8,016 bases of DNA from Bifidobacterium breve (GCA_945869505.1 CAMBOZ010000053.1:1-8016), one strand, 5' to 3'. Shown: positions 1 to 6,058, counted from the stretch's first letter. A program made the numbers and translations. Notes: generated from the sequence alone by a model not told the origin.

Positions 1-18
1 GCGGAGGCCGGAAAATGA
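1..18 (+). CDS. C-terminal end of an upstream gene, probably tldD (partial)
   Basis: Reading from base 1 gives five sense codons (Ala-Glu-Ala-Gly-Lys) and then TGA at 16-18. That TGA overlaps the ATG of the next gene in the form ATGA, the usual sign of a translationally coupled pair. The downstream gene encodes TldE, and tldD is normally its direct upstream partner, so this is most likely the end of tldD. Five residues cannot identify a protein; the identity rests on gene order alone. Confidence 0.45.
   Translation, partial: AEAGK
3..7 (+). promoter_or_regulatory. Ribosome binding site of tldE
   Basis: GGAGG lies seven bases upstream of the ATG at 15, inside the last codons of the upstream frame. 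It fixes the start of tldE and fits translational coupling to the preceding gene. Confidence 0.75.
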
Positions 19-1397
19 TTTCAGCTCAAGATCTAATTGAAAAAATTACTTCTGCTGCTACTTGCGATGATTGCATCGTTGTCGTGCGCGATAAGACTCA
101 AGCAAACTTGCGTTGGGCCGGCAGCACACTTACAACAAATGGCGTGATCCAAGAGCGCAGTGTCACTGTAATTGCTTTCGTTTCAGTCAACGGCGCAATG
201 GCCTCAGGCGGAGTAACTCGTACCGATGTTTCACTTGCCGATGTTCCCGCGCTTCTAGAAGCTGCTATTGCTGCAGCGAAAGCAGCAGGTCCAGCAGATG
301 ATTACGCTCCTCTTGCAACTAACGTTTCTATTGGAAACTGGTCAGCAGAGCACGTTCCTACAGGCCCTGAAGTATTTGCAAAATTTGCACCAGCCTTGGG
401 CGATATGTTCTCCCGTTCGGTTGCAGACAAGATTGAACTCTTCGGATATTCCGAGCACACAAATGAAACAACTTGGGTTGGATCAAAGGGTGGCTTGCGT
501 TTACGTAAGGATTCACCAGTTGGTCGCGTAGAAATGACAGGCAAGTCTCACGAGCGCACCCGTTCCACTTGGGCAGGTGTTGAAACTCGTGACTTTACTG
601 ATGTATCTGTAGCCGATATTGATGCTCAAATTCGTCAACGTTTAACTTGGCAAGGTACAAAAGTAGATCTGCCCGCTGGACGTTACGACACAATCCTTCC
701 TTCAGGTTCAGTAGCAGACTTGTTCACCTACATGATGTGGGTATCAACTGCACGCGATGCGCACGAAGGTCAATCAGTATTTTCTAAAAAGGGTGGCGGA
801 ACTCGCATCGGGGAGAAACTCTCAAATGTCTCTCTGCAATTCTTTAGCGATCCTGACTTTAAGCAACTACCTGCATCTAACTTTGTGGCAACGCCTGTCA
901 GCTCTCCATTTTCATCAGTATTTGATAATGGTCAAAGTATTAAACGCGTTGATTGGCTCAAAGATGGAGTTCTGCAATCTCTGATCCAAACTCGCGCGTC
1001 AGCAAAGTTAACTAGTCTAGATTTCACCCCGCTGGGCGAAAACCTAGTTATGAGCGTTGATGGCGCAAGCGGTTCACTTGAAGATCTTGTAAAGAAAGTA
1101 GATAACGGTCTACTTCTTACAACTCTTTGGTATATCCGTATGGTTGATCCAAATTCACTACTTCTTACCGGCTTAACTCGTGACGGCGTTTATCACGTCA
1201 AGGGCGGCGAAGTTGTGGGAGCAACCAATAACTTCCGTTGGAACGACTCCCCTGTTTCGGCTCTTTCTCGAATTGCCCACGCTGGTGCAACCGAATGGAC
1301 GCAACCACGCGAATGGGCTGGCGATATGAGCAATATGGCAATTCCACCGCTGGTCATTAAAGATTTCAACATGTCAACGGTTAGCCCAGGAAGCTAA
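15..1397 (+). CDS. tldE: TldE/PmbA-family protein, partner of the TldD metalloprotease
   Basis: This 460-residue protein belongs to the TldD/PmbA family, at about the usual length for TldE (around 450). In characterised systems TldD and TldE form a heterodimeric cytoplasmic zinc protease that degrades small unfolded peptides and matures or clears peptides such as microcin B17 and CcdA. The TldD subunit carries the HExxxH site. That motif is absent here: the only similar spot is His250-Glu251 (ARDAHEGQ), with no following zinc histidine, so this is the TldE-type subunit. The C-terminal segment LLLTGLTRDGVYHVKGGEV (382-400), followed by NNFRW and SALSRI, matches the family's conserved end. The start is well supported: GGAGG at 3-7, seven bases before ATG, with a four-base ATGA overlap to the upstream frame. 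The substrate in this organism is unknown. Confidence 0.9.
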   Translation: MISAQDLIEKITSAATCDDCIVVVRDKTQANLRWAGSTLTTNGVIQERSVTVIAFVSVNGAMASGGVTRTDVSLADVPALLEAAIAAAKAAGPADDYAPLATNVSIGNWSAEHVPTGPEVFAKFAPALGDMFSRSVADKIELFGYSEHTNETTWVGSKGGLRLRKDSPVGRVEMTGKSHERTRSTWAGVETRDFTDVSVADIDAQIRQRLTWQGTKVDLPAGRYDTILPSGSVADLFTYMMWVSTARDAHEGQSVFSKKGGGTRIGEKLSNVSLQFFSDPDFKQLPASNFVATPVSSPFSSVFDNGQSIKRVDWLKDGVLQSLIQTRASAKLTSLDFTPLGENLVMSVDGASGSLEDLVKKVDNGLLLTTLWYIRMVDPNSLLLTGLTRDGVYHVKGGEVVGATNNFRWNDSPVSALSRIAHAGATEWTQPREWAGDMSNMAIPPLVIKDFNMSTVSPGS

Positions 1398-1419
1398 TCC
1401 TGCTTAAAAACTAATTGCT

Positions 1420-1743
1420 TTAGTGGCTGGAACTTGAGAAATTCAAGAGCACCACTCCGGTGACAATGAACGCAATTGCGGTGATTCGAGCGACAGAAAC
1501 TGGATCCTTGAAAAAGACCATACCGAGAATTGCAGTTCCTGCTGCCCCAATTCCCGTCCAAACCGCATAAGCCGTTCCAATAGGCAGAACCTTTAATGAC
1601 CAAGCAAGTAAAGAGAAACTCCCTGATGCGAAAACTAAAAATCCTATGCTCGGCCAAGTCTTAGTGAAATTATTTGAGAGCTTAAGCATTGTTGCAAAAC
1701 CCACTTCGAGTACACCAGCCGTAATTACAGCTAACCAAGCCAT
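1420..1743 (-). CDS. sugE: SMR-family cation exporter, SugE/Gdx type
   Basis: A 107-residue, four-helix inner-membrane protein of the small multidrug resistance family, which works as an antiparallel dimer and exchanges protons for small cations. The signature LPIGTAYAVWTGIGAAGTA (53-71) and the essential Glu13 in GVLEV place it with the SugE/Gdx branch rather than EmrE. Characterised Gdx members export guanidinium; some relatives export quaternary ammonium compounds. Binding-site positions known from Gdx-Clo are present (Gly10, Glu13, Ser42, Tyr59, Trp62), but position 16 is Phe where Gdx and E. coli SugE have Trp. It is the last gene of the minus-strand cluster. Its ATG directly follows the TAA of the DUF418 gene, and an AAAGGTGA ribosome binding site lies in that gene's last codons, so translation is probably coupled. 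There is no room for a guanidine riboswitch directly upstream. Confidence 0.9.
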   Translation of the reverse strand: MAWLAVITAGVLEVGFATMLKLSNNFTKTWPSIGFLVFASGSFSLLAWSLKVLPIGTAYAVWTGIGAAGTAILGMVFFKDPVSVARITAIAFIVTGVVLLNFSSSSH

Positions 1744-2898
1744 TTAATTCACCTTTCTATTTCTTGTAAGCATATTCACCAGACGCTCAAGTGGTCCTTG
1801 GCTAAACTTCTGCAACCAAATTTTTGCGAAGTAAACCAGCGCCAACCAAATTCCGAGTGCCAAAAGCACTACTTCCCAAGTTTCCAATTTCTGGAATAGC
1901 CCTAGACCCCAAGGGCCAAAAGCTAACGATGTAACAACGGATTGCGAGATGTATACCGTTAGCGACATTTTTCCGGCCGGAACCATCCAAGTAACATATT
2001 TAGGTTTATCTTCAACCATTTTTCTAACTACTGCGATATAGAAGATCGACATAAGCGGAGCAGCAATGAATGAAGTAAAAAGCGAAATCAAGTAAATCGC
2101 CTCAGACGGTTCTGCTGTCTGCTCATTTCGTAAAAGGGCAATAGCGGCAAAAATCTGAATTGGGGCTCCAATAAAGAAACCCTTCTTCATTAAGCTGGAA
2201 TTCTTCTTTGCATCCATTGGCGAAGATAAGAAATTGCTTCTCGCCATACGAAGCCCCAACAAAAATGCCGCGAAAGCTAACCCTCCTTGAAGAAATACAC
2301 CGGTTGTGATTCCGTAGACCCAAACTTCTAGACGTGCTGGAATTGCCTCAAGAAATGTTCCTTTAACCAGAACAGCGTCAAGCTTTAACTCCATCGGCGC
2401 TTGAACACTCTCGGTTGGCAAGTACCGCTCAGCGATATAGACCAATGCACCAACTAAGAGAACTAAGGTCGAAGAGGTGATGAAGACAATTCGAGTCCAG
2501 ATTTTCAGAGTTCTATCAGCTCGGAAAAAGAATGGGATAAGCAGTAAACCGAAAATTCCATACATAAAAATGATGTCGCCATGCCACAAAAAAGTAAAGT
2601 GAAGTGCACCAAGTGCAATCAGCGCGAAACAGCGCTTTATCCATCGGGATCTATTCGCTCGATCTCCTCTAATTATGTAATTCGAGCTGTATCCAAATAG
2701 AAATGAGAAAAGTAAATAGAACTTTCCAGCAAATATTGAAGCAATAACAAATGTAGCTGTTCCATTCGCTAACCCTTGAGTTAACTCACCGCGCGCACCC
2801 TCACCACTGTTTAATCCCATAAATTGAATGTTTACGACAAGTATTCCAAGAAGCGCAAAGCCCCTCAAAACATCGGGTGCAATATCGCGTTGCTTCAT
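1744..2898 (-). CDS. DUF418 (YeiB-like) multispanning membrane protein
   Basis: A 384-residue inner-membrane protein with about ten hydrophobic segments, of normal DUF418 length. Family hallmarks appear in order: N-terminal PDVLRGFALLGILVVNI (9-24), the LHFTFLWHGDIIFMYGIFG segment (99-117), the C-terminal AGKMSLTVYISQSVV (308-322), and the closing GPLERLVNMLT (368-378). The family is widespread but its biochemical role is not established; it is loosely compared with acyltransferase-3-type membrane proteins. The open frame extends upstream to 2964, but the ATG at 2898 places the conserved LRGFALLG motif correctly near the N-terminus, is preceded by AAGGAA and GAGCGAG purine stretches, and removes an overlap with the upstream gene, leaving a 14-base gap. 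It is the fourth gene of a likely five-gene operon. Confidence 0.88.
   Translation of the reverse strand: MKQRDIAPDVLRGFALLGILVVNIQFMGLNSGEGARGELTQGLANGTATFVIASIFAGKFYLLFSFLFGYSSNYIIRGDRANRSRWIKRCFALIALGALHFTFLWHGDIIFMYGIFGLLLIPFFFRADRTLKIWTRIVFITSSTLVLLVGALVYIAERYLPTESVQAPMELKLDAVLVKGTFLEAIPARLEVWVYGITTGVFLQGGLAFAAFLLGLRMARSNFLSSPMDAKKNSSLMKKGFFIGAPIQIFAAIALLRNEQTAEPSEAIYLISLFTSFIAAPLMSIFYIAVVRKMVEDKPKYVTWMVPAGKMSLTVYISQSVVTSLAFGPWGLGLFQKLETWEVVLLALGIWLALVYFAKIWLQKFSQGPLERLVNMLTRNRKVN
1749..1756 (-). promoter_or_regulatory. Ribosome binding site of the SMR gene inside the DUF418 gene
   Basis: On the minus strand AAAGGTGA sits five bases before the ATG at 1743, within the final codons of the upstream DUF418 gene. 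The stop and start codons abut (TAAATG), which argues for coupled translation from one transcript. Confidence 0.7.
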
Positions 2899-2912
2899 TC
2901 TCGCTCTTTTCC

Positions 2913-3386
2913 TTAAATAGTGATGTCGAAGGCAACCATTGCGGCTGCAATAGCTATTGCCCAAAGCGTCAAACTTGTAATGATCAGTATCGAGGCGCGA
3001 ATGGGTTTAACGCCAGCAATCACTGCAGCTGCTGCTGCAAATTGAGTTCCAATCAAGATCGGACCAAGCACCGCTAATCCGTAAACTCCATACTTATCAA
3101 AAGCTTTTAGCGCTTTATCCAATTTCGGCAGTACTGCCGGCTTACCGCTTTTGACTCGCCTAGCGATCAACTTTTCTCTAATACTCGATGCGAAGTAAGC
3201 AAAGAGGATGATCGTGATCGAATTGCCGACTACAGCGGAAATTAGCGTCGCAATGGGATTTAGGCCGACAACAATTCCTGCTGGAACTACTGCAATTGCC
3301 TCCATCCACGGAATAGCTCCTGCAATGAATACTCCGATTAATCCAAGATTCTCAATATCTAGCACTAAATATCTCGCTCGCGCCAT
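2913..3386 (-). CDS. Small multidrug export family membrane protein (COG2426-like)
   Basis: A membrane protein of up to 157 residues resembling the 'putative small multi-drug export' family (Sm_multidrug_ex, COG2426). Recognisable parts are GAIPWMEAIAVVPAGIVVGLNPI (23-45) with GNSITII (54-60), a basic cytoplasmic loop (about 69-98), and KYGVYGLAVLGPILIGTQFAAAAAVIAGV (98-126). Four hydrophobic segments can be seen. Transport activity is implied only by the family name and has not been shown generally. The start is uncertain. The ATG at 3386 overlaps the upstream gene by 22 bases and lacks a clear ribosome binding site. A GTG at 3365 overlaps the upstream TAG as TAGTG, follows a GAGCGAG stretch, and would give a 150-residue protein that still keeps every family motif. 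Confidence 0.82.
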   Translation of the reverse strand: MARARYLVLDIENLGLIGVFIAGAIPWMEAIAVVPAGIVVGLNPIATLISAVVGNSITIILFAYFASSIREKLIARRVKSGKPAVLPKLDKALKAFDKYGVYGLAVLGPILIGTQFAAAAAVIAGVKPIRASILIITSLTLWAIAIAAAMVAFDITI

Positions 3387-3895
3387 GCAATAACCATCGA
3401 TGGCAGTGATGCCATGGTGAACAGGAGTGAAATATAGACCAGGCCTGCATCGCCCTCTTCGCCAACTGCAAATGGTCGAGTTTCTGGACCCACAGATAGA
3501 ACTACCAAGAAAGCGATAACGACGTATCCTAGAAAGAGATAGGAGTATCTGTAGTTAGAGTTACGGACTGCTCTTTGGCGCTCATCCAATAATTCATCGG
3601 GTGCTTCGGCAATTCCTCTAACACTAACTCTCAATAAACTGAACCCTGAAATTACCAGGAGAATGATCGCAATTAAGACAAATAGCGGGACGAGGCTATC
3701 TCCGCCAAACCACTCTTTAAACTGCTTGTAATAACTCCCTGTAGCGACCAATGCAAGAAGCACCGTATGACAAAGGACCAAGAATCGTCGATTTCTTTGT
3801 GATCGAAGCCAATTAAATCCCTTGTTATTTAGTAGGCCTTCAATCTCTTTTTTTGTTGTACCTTCCATCCAATAAATCTTGTTCTTCTTTGACAT
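3365..3895 (-). CDS. Four-helix membrane protein, DUF2178-like, unknown function
   Basis: A 176-residue protein with no confident family. Hydrophobic segments lie at about 38-54, 68-90, 116-135 and 150-170. Between the second and third is a charged stretch, APDELLDERQRAVRNSNYRYSY (98-119). A DERQ(K/R)-type motif before a membrane helix is typical of DUF2178-like proteins, which are often encoded beside small XRE regulators, exactly the arrangement here. The N-terminus is basic and cytoplasmic by the positive-inside rule. The start at 3895 is supported by an AAAGGT ribosome binding site placed eight bases upstream, within the end of the regulator gene; the two genes are separated by two bases. 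It may be the membrane partner of the regulator, as a sensor or as the protein it controls. That role is inference from position. Confidence 0.8.
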   Translation of the reverse strand: MSKKNKIYWMEGTTKKEIEGLLNNKGFNWLRSQRNRRFLVLCHTVLLALVATGSYYKQFKEWFGGDSLVPLFVLIAIILLVISGFSLLRVSVRGIAEAPDELLDERQRAVRNSNYRYSYLFLGYVVIAFLVVLSVGPETRPFAVGEEGDAGLVYISLLFTMASLPSMVIAWRERDI

Positions 3896-3897
3896 TG

Positions 3898-4131
3898 TTA
3901 CTTACCTTTCTTTAGTGGGGTCAATGAAAAGAGTTCTGTAACTTCTTGATTGAGTGCTTTACCAATGCGCAAGGCCAGCACCAAAGATGGGCTGTATTCC
4001 TCGCGCTCGAGGTATCCGATGGTTTGGTAGTGAACACCCACCTTGTCGGCTAAATCTTGTCGGGAGAGTCCAAGCGTTAAACGGGCTTCTTCAATGCGGT
4101 TATAGACCGGCTCTTCAGGATTGCGACTCAT
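3898..4131 (-). CDS. Small XRE/Cro-type HTH transcriptional regulator
   Basis: A 77-residue, nearly single-domain regulator. The helix-turn-helix runs from about residue 12 to 62: EEARLTLGLSRQDLADKVGV, then the recognition region HYQTIGYLEREEYSPSLVLALRI. It resembles the compact YozG-like XRE group, which lacks a ligand domain. The open frame extends to an ATG at 4158, but I prefer 4131. A -10 hexamer TATGCT ends six bases before this ATG, giving a leaderless transcript, and the extra nine residues would be encoded by the promoter and palindromes themselves. Neither start has a ribosome binding site. It is the first gene of the minus-strand cluster and probably represses its own operon through the two palindromes covering its promoter. 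Confidence 0.88.
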   Translation of the reverse strand: MSRNPEEPVYNRIEEARLTLGLSRQDLADKVGVHYQTIGYLEREEYSPSLVLALRIGKALNQEVTELFSLTPLKKGK

Positions 4132-4135
4132 AGAA

Positions 4136-4168
4136 ATAGCATATATGCTATGTAGCATTAATGCAACA
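4136..4168. promoter_or_regulatory. Two adjacent palindromes, candidate operator of the XRE regulator
   Basis: Positions 4136-4151 read ATAGCATATATGCTAT, a perfect 16-base palindrome. Positions 4151-4168 read TGTAGCATTAATGCAACA, palindromic except for one mismatched pair (4154/4165). Both share the core AGCAT-NN-ATGC. Their centres are 16 bases apart, and the arms between them also form ATGCTA-TG-TAGCAT. One covers the -10 box and the other the -35 box, so a dimeric repressor bound here would block RNA polymerase. Confidence 0.6.
4138..4166 (-). promoter_or_regulatory. Leaderless promoter of the XRE/membrane-protein operon
   Basis: On the minus strand TTGCAT (4166-4161) serves as -35, followed by a 17-base spacer and TATGCT (4143-4138) as -10, of the TANNNT form common in actinobacteria. 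The ATG at 4131 begins seven bases after the -10, the expected start of transcription, so the mRNA should be leaderless. This agrees with the lack of any ribosome binding site. Confidence 0.6.
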
Positions 4169-4169
4169 T

Positions 4170-4207
4170 AAGTAAAGGAAAGGGCCGCCCAGTTCCCTGA
4201 GCGACCC
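4170..4207 (-). terminator. Intrinsic terminator of terC, GNRA-capped hairpin
   Basis: On the minus strand GGGUCGCUCAG (4207-4197) pairs with CUGGGCGGCCC (4192-4182) as an 11-base-pair stem with two G-U wobbles. The loop is GGAA, a GNRA tetraloop. The pyrimidine-rich tract TTTCCTTTACTT (4181-4170) follows. It lies 47 bases beyond the terC stop and just before the -35 of the regulator gene, so it insulates the downstream operon from terC transcription. The plus-strand version is weaker because the wobbles become C-A mismatches. Confidence 0.75.
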
Positions 4208-4253
4208 GTCCCACCTTGTAATTCAGATCTATTTACTGATCGTGAGTGTGTTT

Positions 4254-5237
4254 CTAATCTTTACCGCCTGCAGTGACGCGTCCAGCGTGAGCGTGGGCGC
4301 TTGGATCACGCTTTGATTTGATCAAGCTGGCAACTGTTGAGACAACAAGAACTAGGCCAATTACTGACAGACTCACTGCAATTGGAATCTTTGGAACTTC
4401 ATACCAAATCTCGTGTAGGTAAGTCATCATCAACTTAACGCCGATAAACATCAAAATAATTGATAGTCCAAGCGATAGGTAAATTAACTTATCTAGCAAT
4501 CCTGCAAGCAAGAAGTAGAGCGCACGAAGACCCAGCAGAGCGAAAGCATTCGCGGCGAAGACAAGGAATGGCTCCTGGGTAACTCCAAATGTTGCAGGGA
4601 TCGAGTCAAGCGCAAAGAGTAAGTCAGTCGATGCAATCGCAATCATCACCAGAAACATTGGTGTTGCTATCTTCTTGCCGTCAATCTTCGTAAATATCTT
4701 CGAACCGTGGAACTCATCGGTCATTGCAATTCGTTTTCTGATTACCTTAACTAGCTTGTTATCTTCTGGTGAAGGATCTTCATCCCAGTGATTGAATAAG
4801 CCGACGCCCGTCCAGATGAGAATTGCACCGAAGATAACGAAGGTGAAGCTAAATGCGGCAAGAGCAGCTGCTCCAACTGCAATAAAGATTCCGCGCAGTA
4901 CGAGCGCTAAGAGAACTCCAAACATCAAAATACGTTGGTGGTATATCGATGGAACTTTAAATTGAGCCAAAATGATGATGAAGACAAAGAGGTTATCTAC
5001 AGAGAGTGATTTCTCTACTAGGTACGCTGCAAAATACTCGGTTCCGAATTGAGAACCGGAACTTTGCCAGACCCAAATACCAAAGCCAATCGCAACTGCA
5101 ATATAGAAAATCGACCAGGTCGCAGCCTCTTTGAACTTCACTTCGTGAGGTTTGCGGCTGACGGTAAGTAGATCAACAACTATCAGCGCCAATATCGCAC
5201 CGAGAACTACAAACCACGTGGTTAAAGAGACATCCAT
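4254..5237 (-). CDS. terC: TerC-family integral membrane protein, probable metal (Mn) exporter
   Basis: A 327-residue protein with about nine membrane helices, the standard length for TerC/Alx. Conserved acidic membrane motifs are present: Asp22 in VDLLTV, EKSLSVDNLFVFIIIL (75-90, Asp81), and STDLLFALDSIPATFGVT (203-220, Asp205 and Asp211). These acidic residues are thought to form the metal path. The family is named for tellurium resistance, but several bacterial members (Alx, and MeeF/MeeY of Bacillus) export manganese, sometimes to supply extracytoplasmic metalloproteins. The C-terminal tail is short and hydrophilic with HAHAG. The ATG at 5237 has only a weak GGTG upstream but gives the expected N-terminus. 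No yybP-ykoY manganese riboswitch could be recognised upstream. It is transcribed alone and is divergent from the DUF305 lipoprotein gene. Confidence 0.92.
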   Translation of the reverse strand: MDVSLTTWFVVLGAILALIVVDLLTVSRKPHEVKFKEAATWSIFYIAVAIGFGIWVWQSSGSQFGTEYFAAYLVEKSLSVDNLFVFIIILAQFKVPSIYHQRILMFGVLLALVLRGIFIAVGAAALAAFSFTFVIFGAILIWTGVGLFNHWDEDPSPEDNKLVKVIRKRIAMTDEFHGSKIFTKIDGKKIATPMFLVMIAIASTDLLFALDSIPATFGVTQEPFLVFAANAFALLGLRALYFLLAGLLDKLIYLSLGLSIILMFIGVKLMMTYLHEIWYEVPKIPIAVSLSVIGLVLVVSTVASLIKSKRDPSAHAHAGRVTAGGKD

Positions 5238-5285
5238 TTGTTACACCAATTTCGCTAAAGGGATATAAAGCCAAAGTCTCCCTCA

Positions 5286-5298
5286 ACCACTTTGTGGT
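5286..5298. repeat. Short inverted repeat upstream of terC
   Basis: ACCAC-TTT-GTGGT is a perfect five-base inverted repeat with a three-base centre, about 50 bases before the terC start. It could be an operator or a small hairpin in the terC leader. Repeats of this length also arise by chance. Confidence 0.3.
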
Positions 5299-5444
5299 CG
5301 CAGCTCCGGGATATTGCTATCCGTGTTGACGAAGATGCCGAACGAGGTACTCCCCTTAACGTGTCTGAATGCTAATCGGTGGATGGTGTCCGAGCAAATT
5401 TTAGTGGCGCAAGCCGTATTCGCGGATCTTCAAGAGTCTGATTA

Positions 5445-5457
5445 TGTAAGTATTACA
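5445..5457. repeat. Short inverted repeat upstream of the DUF305 gene
   Basis: TGTAA-GTA-TTACA is a perfect five-base inverted repeat with a three-base centre. It lies about 60 bases before the predicted transcription start of the lipoprotein gene, a suitable place for an activator or metal-responsive regulator site. The match is short and could be chance. Confidence 0.3.
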
Positions 5458-5504
5458 AGTACCGGTCGCAGAGTTAAAGATAGTTACTGCATCTAGGGTT
5501 GAGA

Positions 5505-5510
5505 TAATAT
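5505..5510 (+). promoter_or_regulatory. -10 box of a leaderless promoter for the DUF305 gene
   Basis: TAATAT (TANNNT form) ends six bases before the ATG at 5517, so transcription is expected to begin at the start codon. No purine-rich ribosome binding site exists at normal spacing; GGCGA directly abuts the ATG. No convincing -35 is seen, with TTACTG at 5484-5489 being too close. Confidence 0.5.
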
Positions 5511-5516
5511 TGGCGA

Positions 5517-6026
5517 ATGAGACGAATCCTGCTGGCTGTAATTGGATTGTTTTTACTTTCAGGATGCGCGACCTCTGAGCAATCGAATTCAGAATTTAGT
5601 CCCAGTGATATCAACTTTGCGGAGATGATGATTCCTCACCACGAGCAAGCAATTGAAATGTCTGAGATCGCATTTAAGAACACCATGAACTCTGAAGTCC
5701 TGCAATTAGCTCAGGAGATAAAGGAAGCACAGGCTCCTGAAATTGATTTAATGAAGAGCTGGGCTGGGGTCAAAGTATCAACACACGCTGGTCACATGAT
5801 GGATGGAATGTTGAGTGAAGATGAGTTGAATGCTCTTCGTGCGGCAACCGGCGCCGAATTTGATCGGCTCTTTTTGCAAGGCATGATCAAGCATCATCAG
5901 GGAGCCATAGAAATGGCAATGGATGTTAAGAACTCCAATAGTATGGTGGTCGCAGATCTAAGCGCCGCGATTATCAAACAACAGGAGATTGAAATAACCA
6001 GGATGGAAGAGTTGCTGCTTAAGTAG
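5517..6026 (+). CDS. DUF305-domain lipoprotein, probable copper/metal-binding
   Basis: A 169-residue exported lipoprotein. The N-terminus MRRILLAVIGLFLLSGC is a lipoprotein signal with lipobox LSGC, so Cys17 should be lipidated and the protein anchored outside the membrane. The rest is a DUF305 helical bundle with the family's two repeated motifs, FAEMMIPHHEQAIEMSE (34-50) and FLQGMIKHHQGAIEMAMD (119-136). Between them is a His/Met-rich stretch, HAGHMMDGM (90-98). DUF305 members such as cyanobacterial CopM bind copper in the periplasm or outside the cell, and the His-His and Met residues here fit that role. Which metal is bound is inference. The start is set by the lipobox distance and the leaderless -10. 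Its TAG is followed 32 bases later by the HisD-family gene, so the two are probably cotranscribed, although no functional link is known. Confidence 0.9.
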   Translation: MRRILLAVIGLFLLSGCATSEQSNSEFSPSDINFAEMMIPHHEQAIEMSEIAFKNTMNSEVLQLAQEIKEAQAPEIDLMKSWAGVKVSTHAGHMMDGMLSEDELNALRAATGAEFDRLFLQGMIKHHQGAIEMAMDVKNSNSMVVADLSAAIIKQQEIEITRMEELLLK

Positions 6027-6048
6027 TGATTCTTTCCACGCAAAGTTT

Positions 6049-6053
6049 AGGAG
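6049..6053 (+). promoter_or_regulatory. Ribosome binding site deciding the start of the HisD-family gene
   Basis: AGGAG lies five bases before the ATG at 6059. The open frame could also start at a GTG at 6026 that overlaps the previous stop as TAGTG, but the eleven added residues do not resemble the family and no such site precedes that GTG. Confidence 0.75.
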
Positions 6054-6058
6054 TAAGT

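Larger units (their letters stand above)
5238..5516. other. Divergent intergenic region between terC and the DUF305 gene
   Basis: These 279 bases separate two divergent genes linked to metal handling. Visible items are the inverted repeats at 5286-5298 and 5445-5457 and the -10 box of the lipoprotein gene. A plus-strand open frame runs to TAG at 5494-5496 from TTG 5314 or ATG 5335, but it has no ribosome binding site, no leaderless -10 and no recognisable family, so I do not call it a gene. No clear promoter for terC was found; an AT-rich TATATC in minus orientation near 5265 has no good -35. Confidence 0.5.

Noticed and set aside
742..768. A His-Glu pair in ARDAHEGQ of TldE as a possible HExxxH zinc protease site.
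   Set aside because: No histidine follows at the required spacing; the TldE subunit is expected to lack the catalytic motif, which TldD provides.
1406..1424. Weak hairpin with T-run downstream of the SMR gene (ACTAA/TTAGT stem on the minus strand, then TTTT).
   Set aside because: Only five base pairs with one G-C pair, and it contains the stop codon; too weak to call a terminator.
2899..2964. Upstream extension of the DUF418 gene to an ATG at 2964.
   Set aside because: The extra 22 residues (many Cys, Arg, His) are unlike the family N-terminus and overlap the preceding gene's coding region; the ATG at 2898 fits.
4132..4158. Nine-residue N-terminal extension of the XRE regulator from an ATG at 4158.
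   Set aside because: It would be encoded by the -10 box and palindromes themselves, with no ribosome binding site; the leaderless start at 4131 explains the region better.
5238..5340. Possible yybP-ykoY manganese riboswitch upstream of terC.
   Set aside because: The conserved internal-loop sequences and paired arms of that riboswitch could not be found in the minus-strand leader; only a five-base hairpin is visible. A covariance-model search would settle it.
5380..5400. A stretch reading GGTGTCCGAGC, resembling the 5' part of an actinobacterial serine tRNA.
   Set aside because: No matching anticodon arm, T-loop GTTCRA motif or acceptor complement follows, and the cloverleaf cannot be completed.
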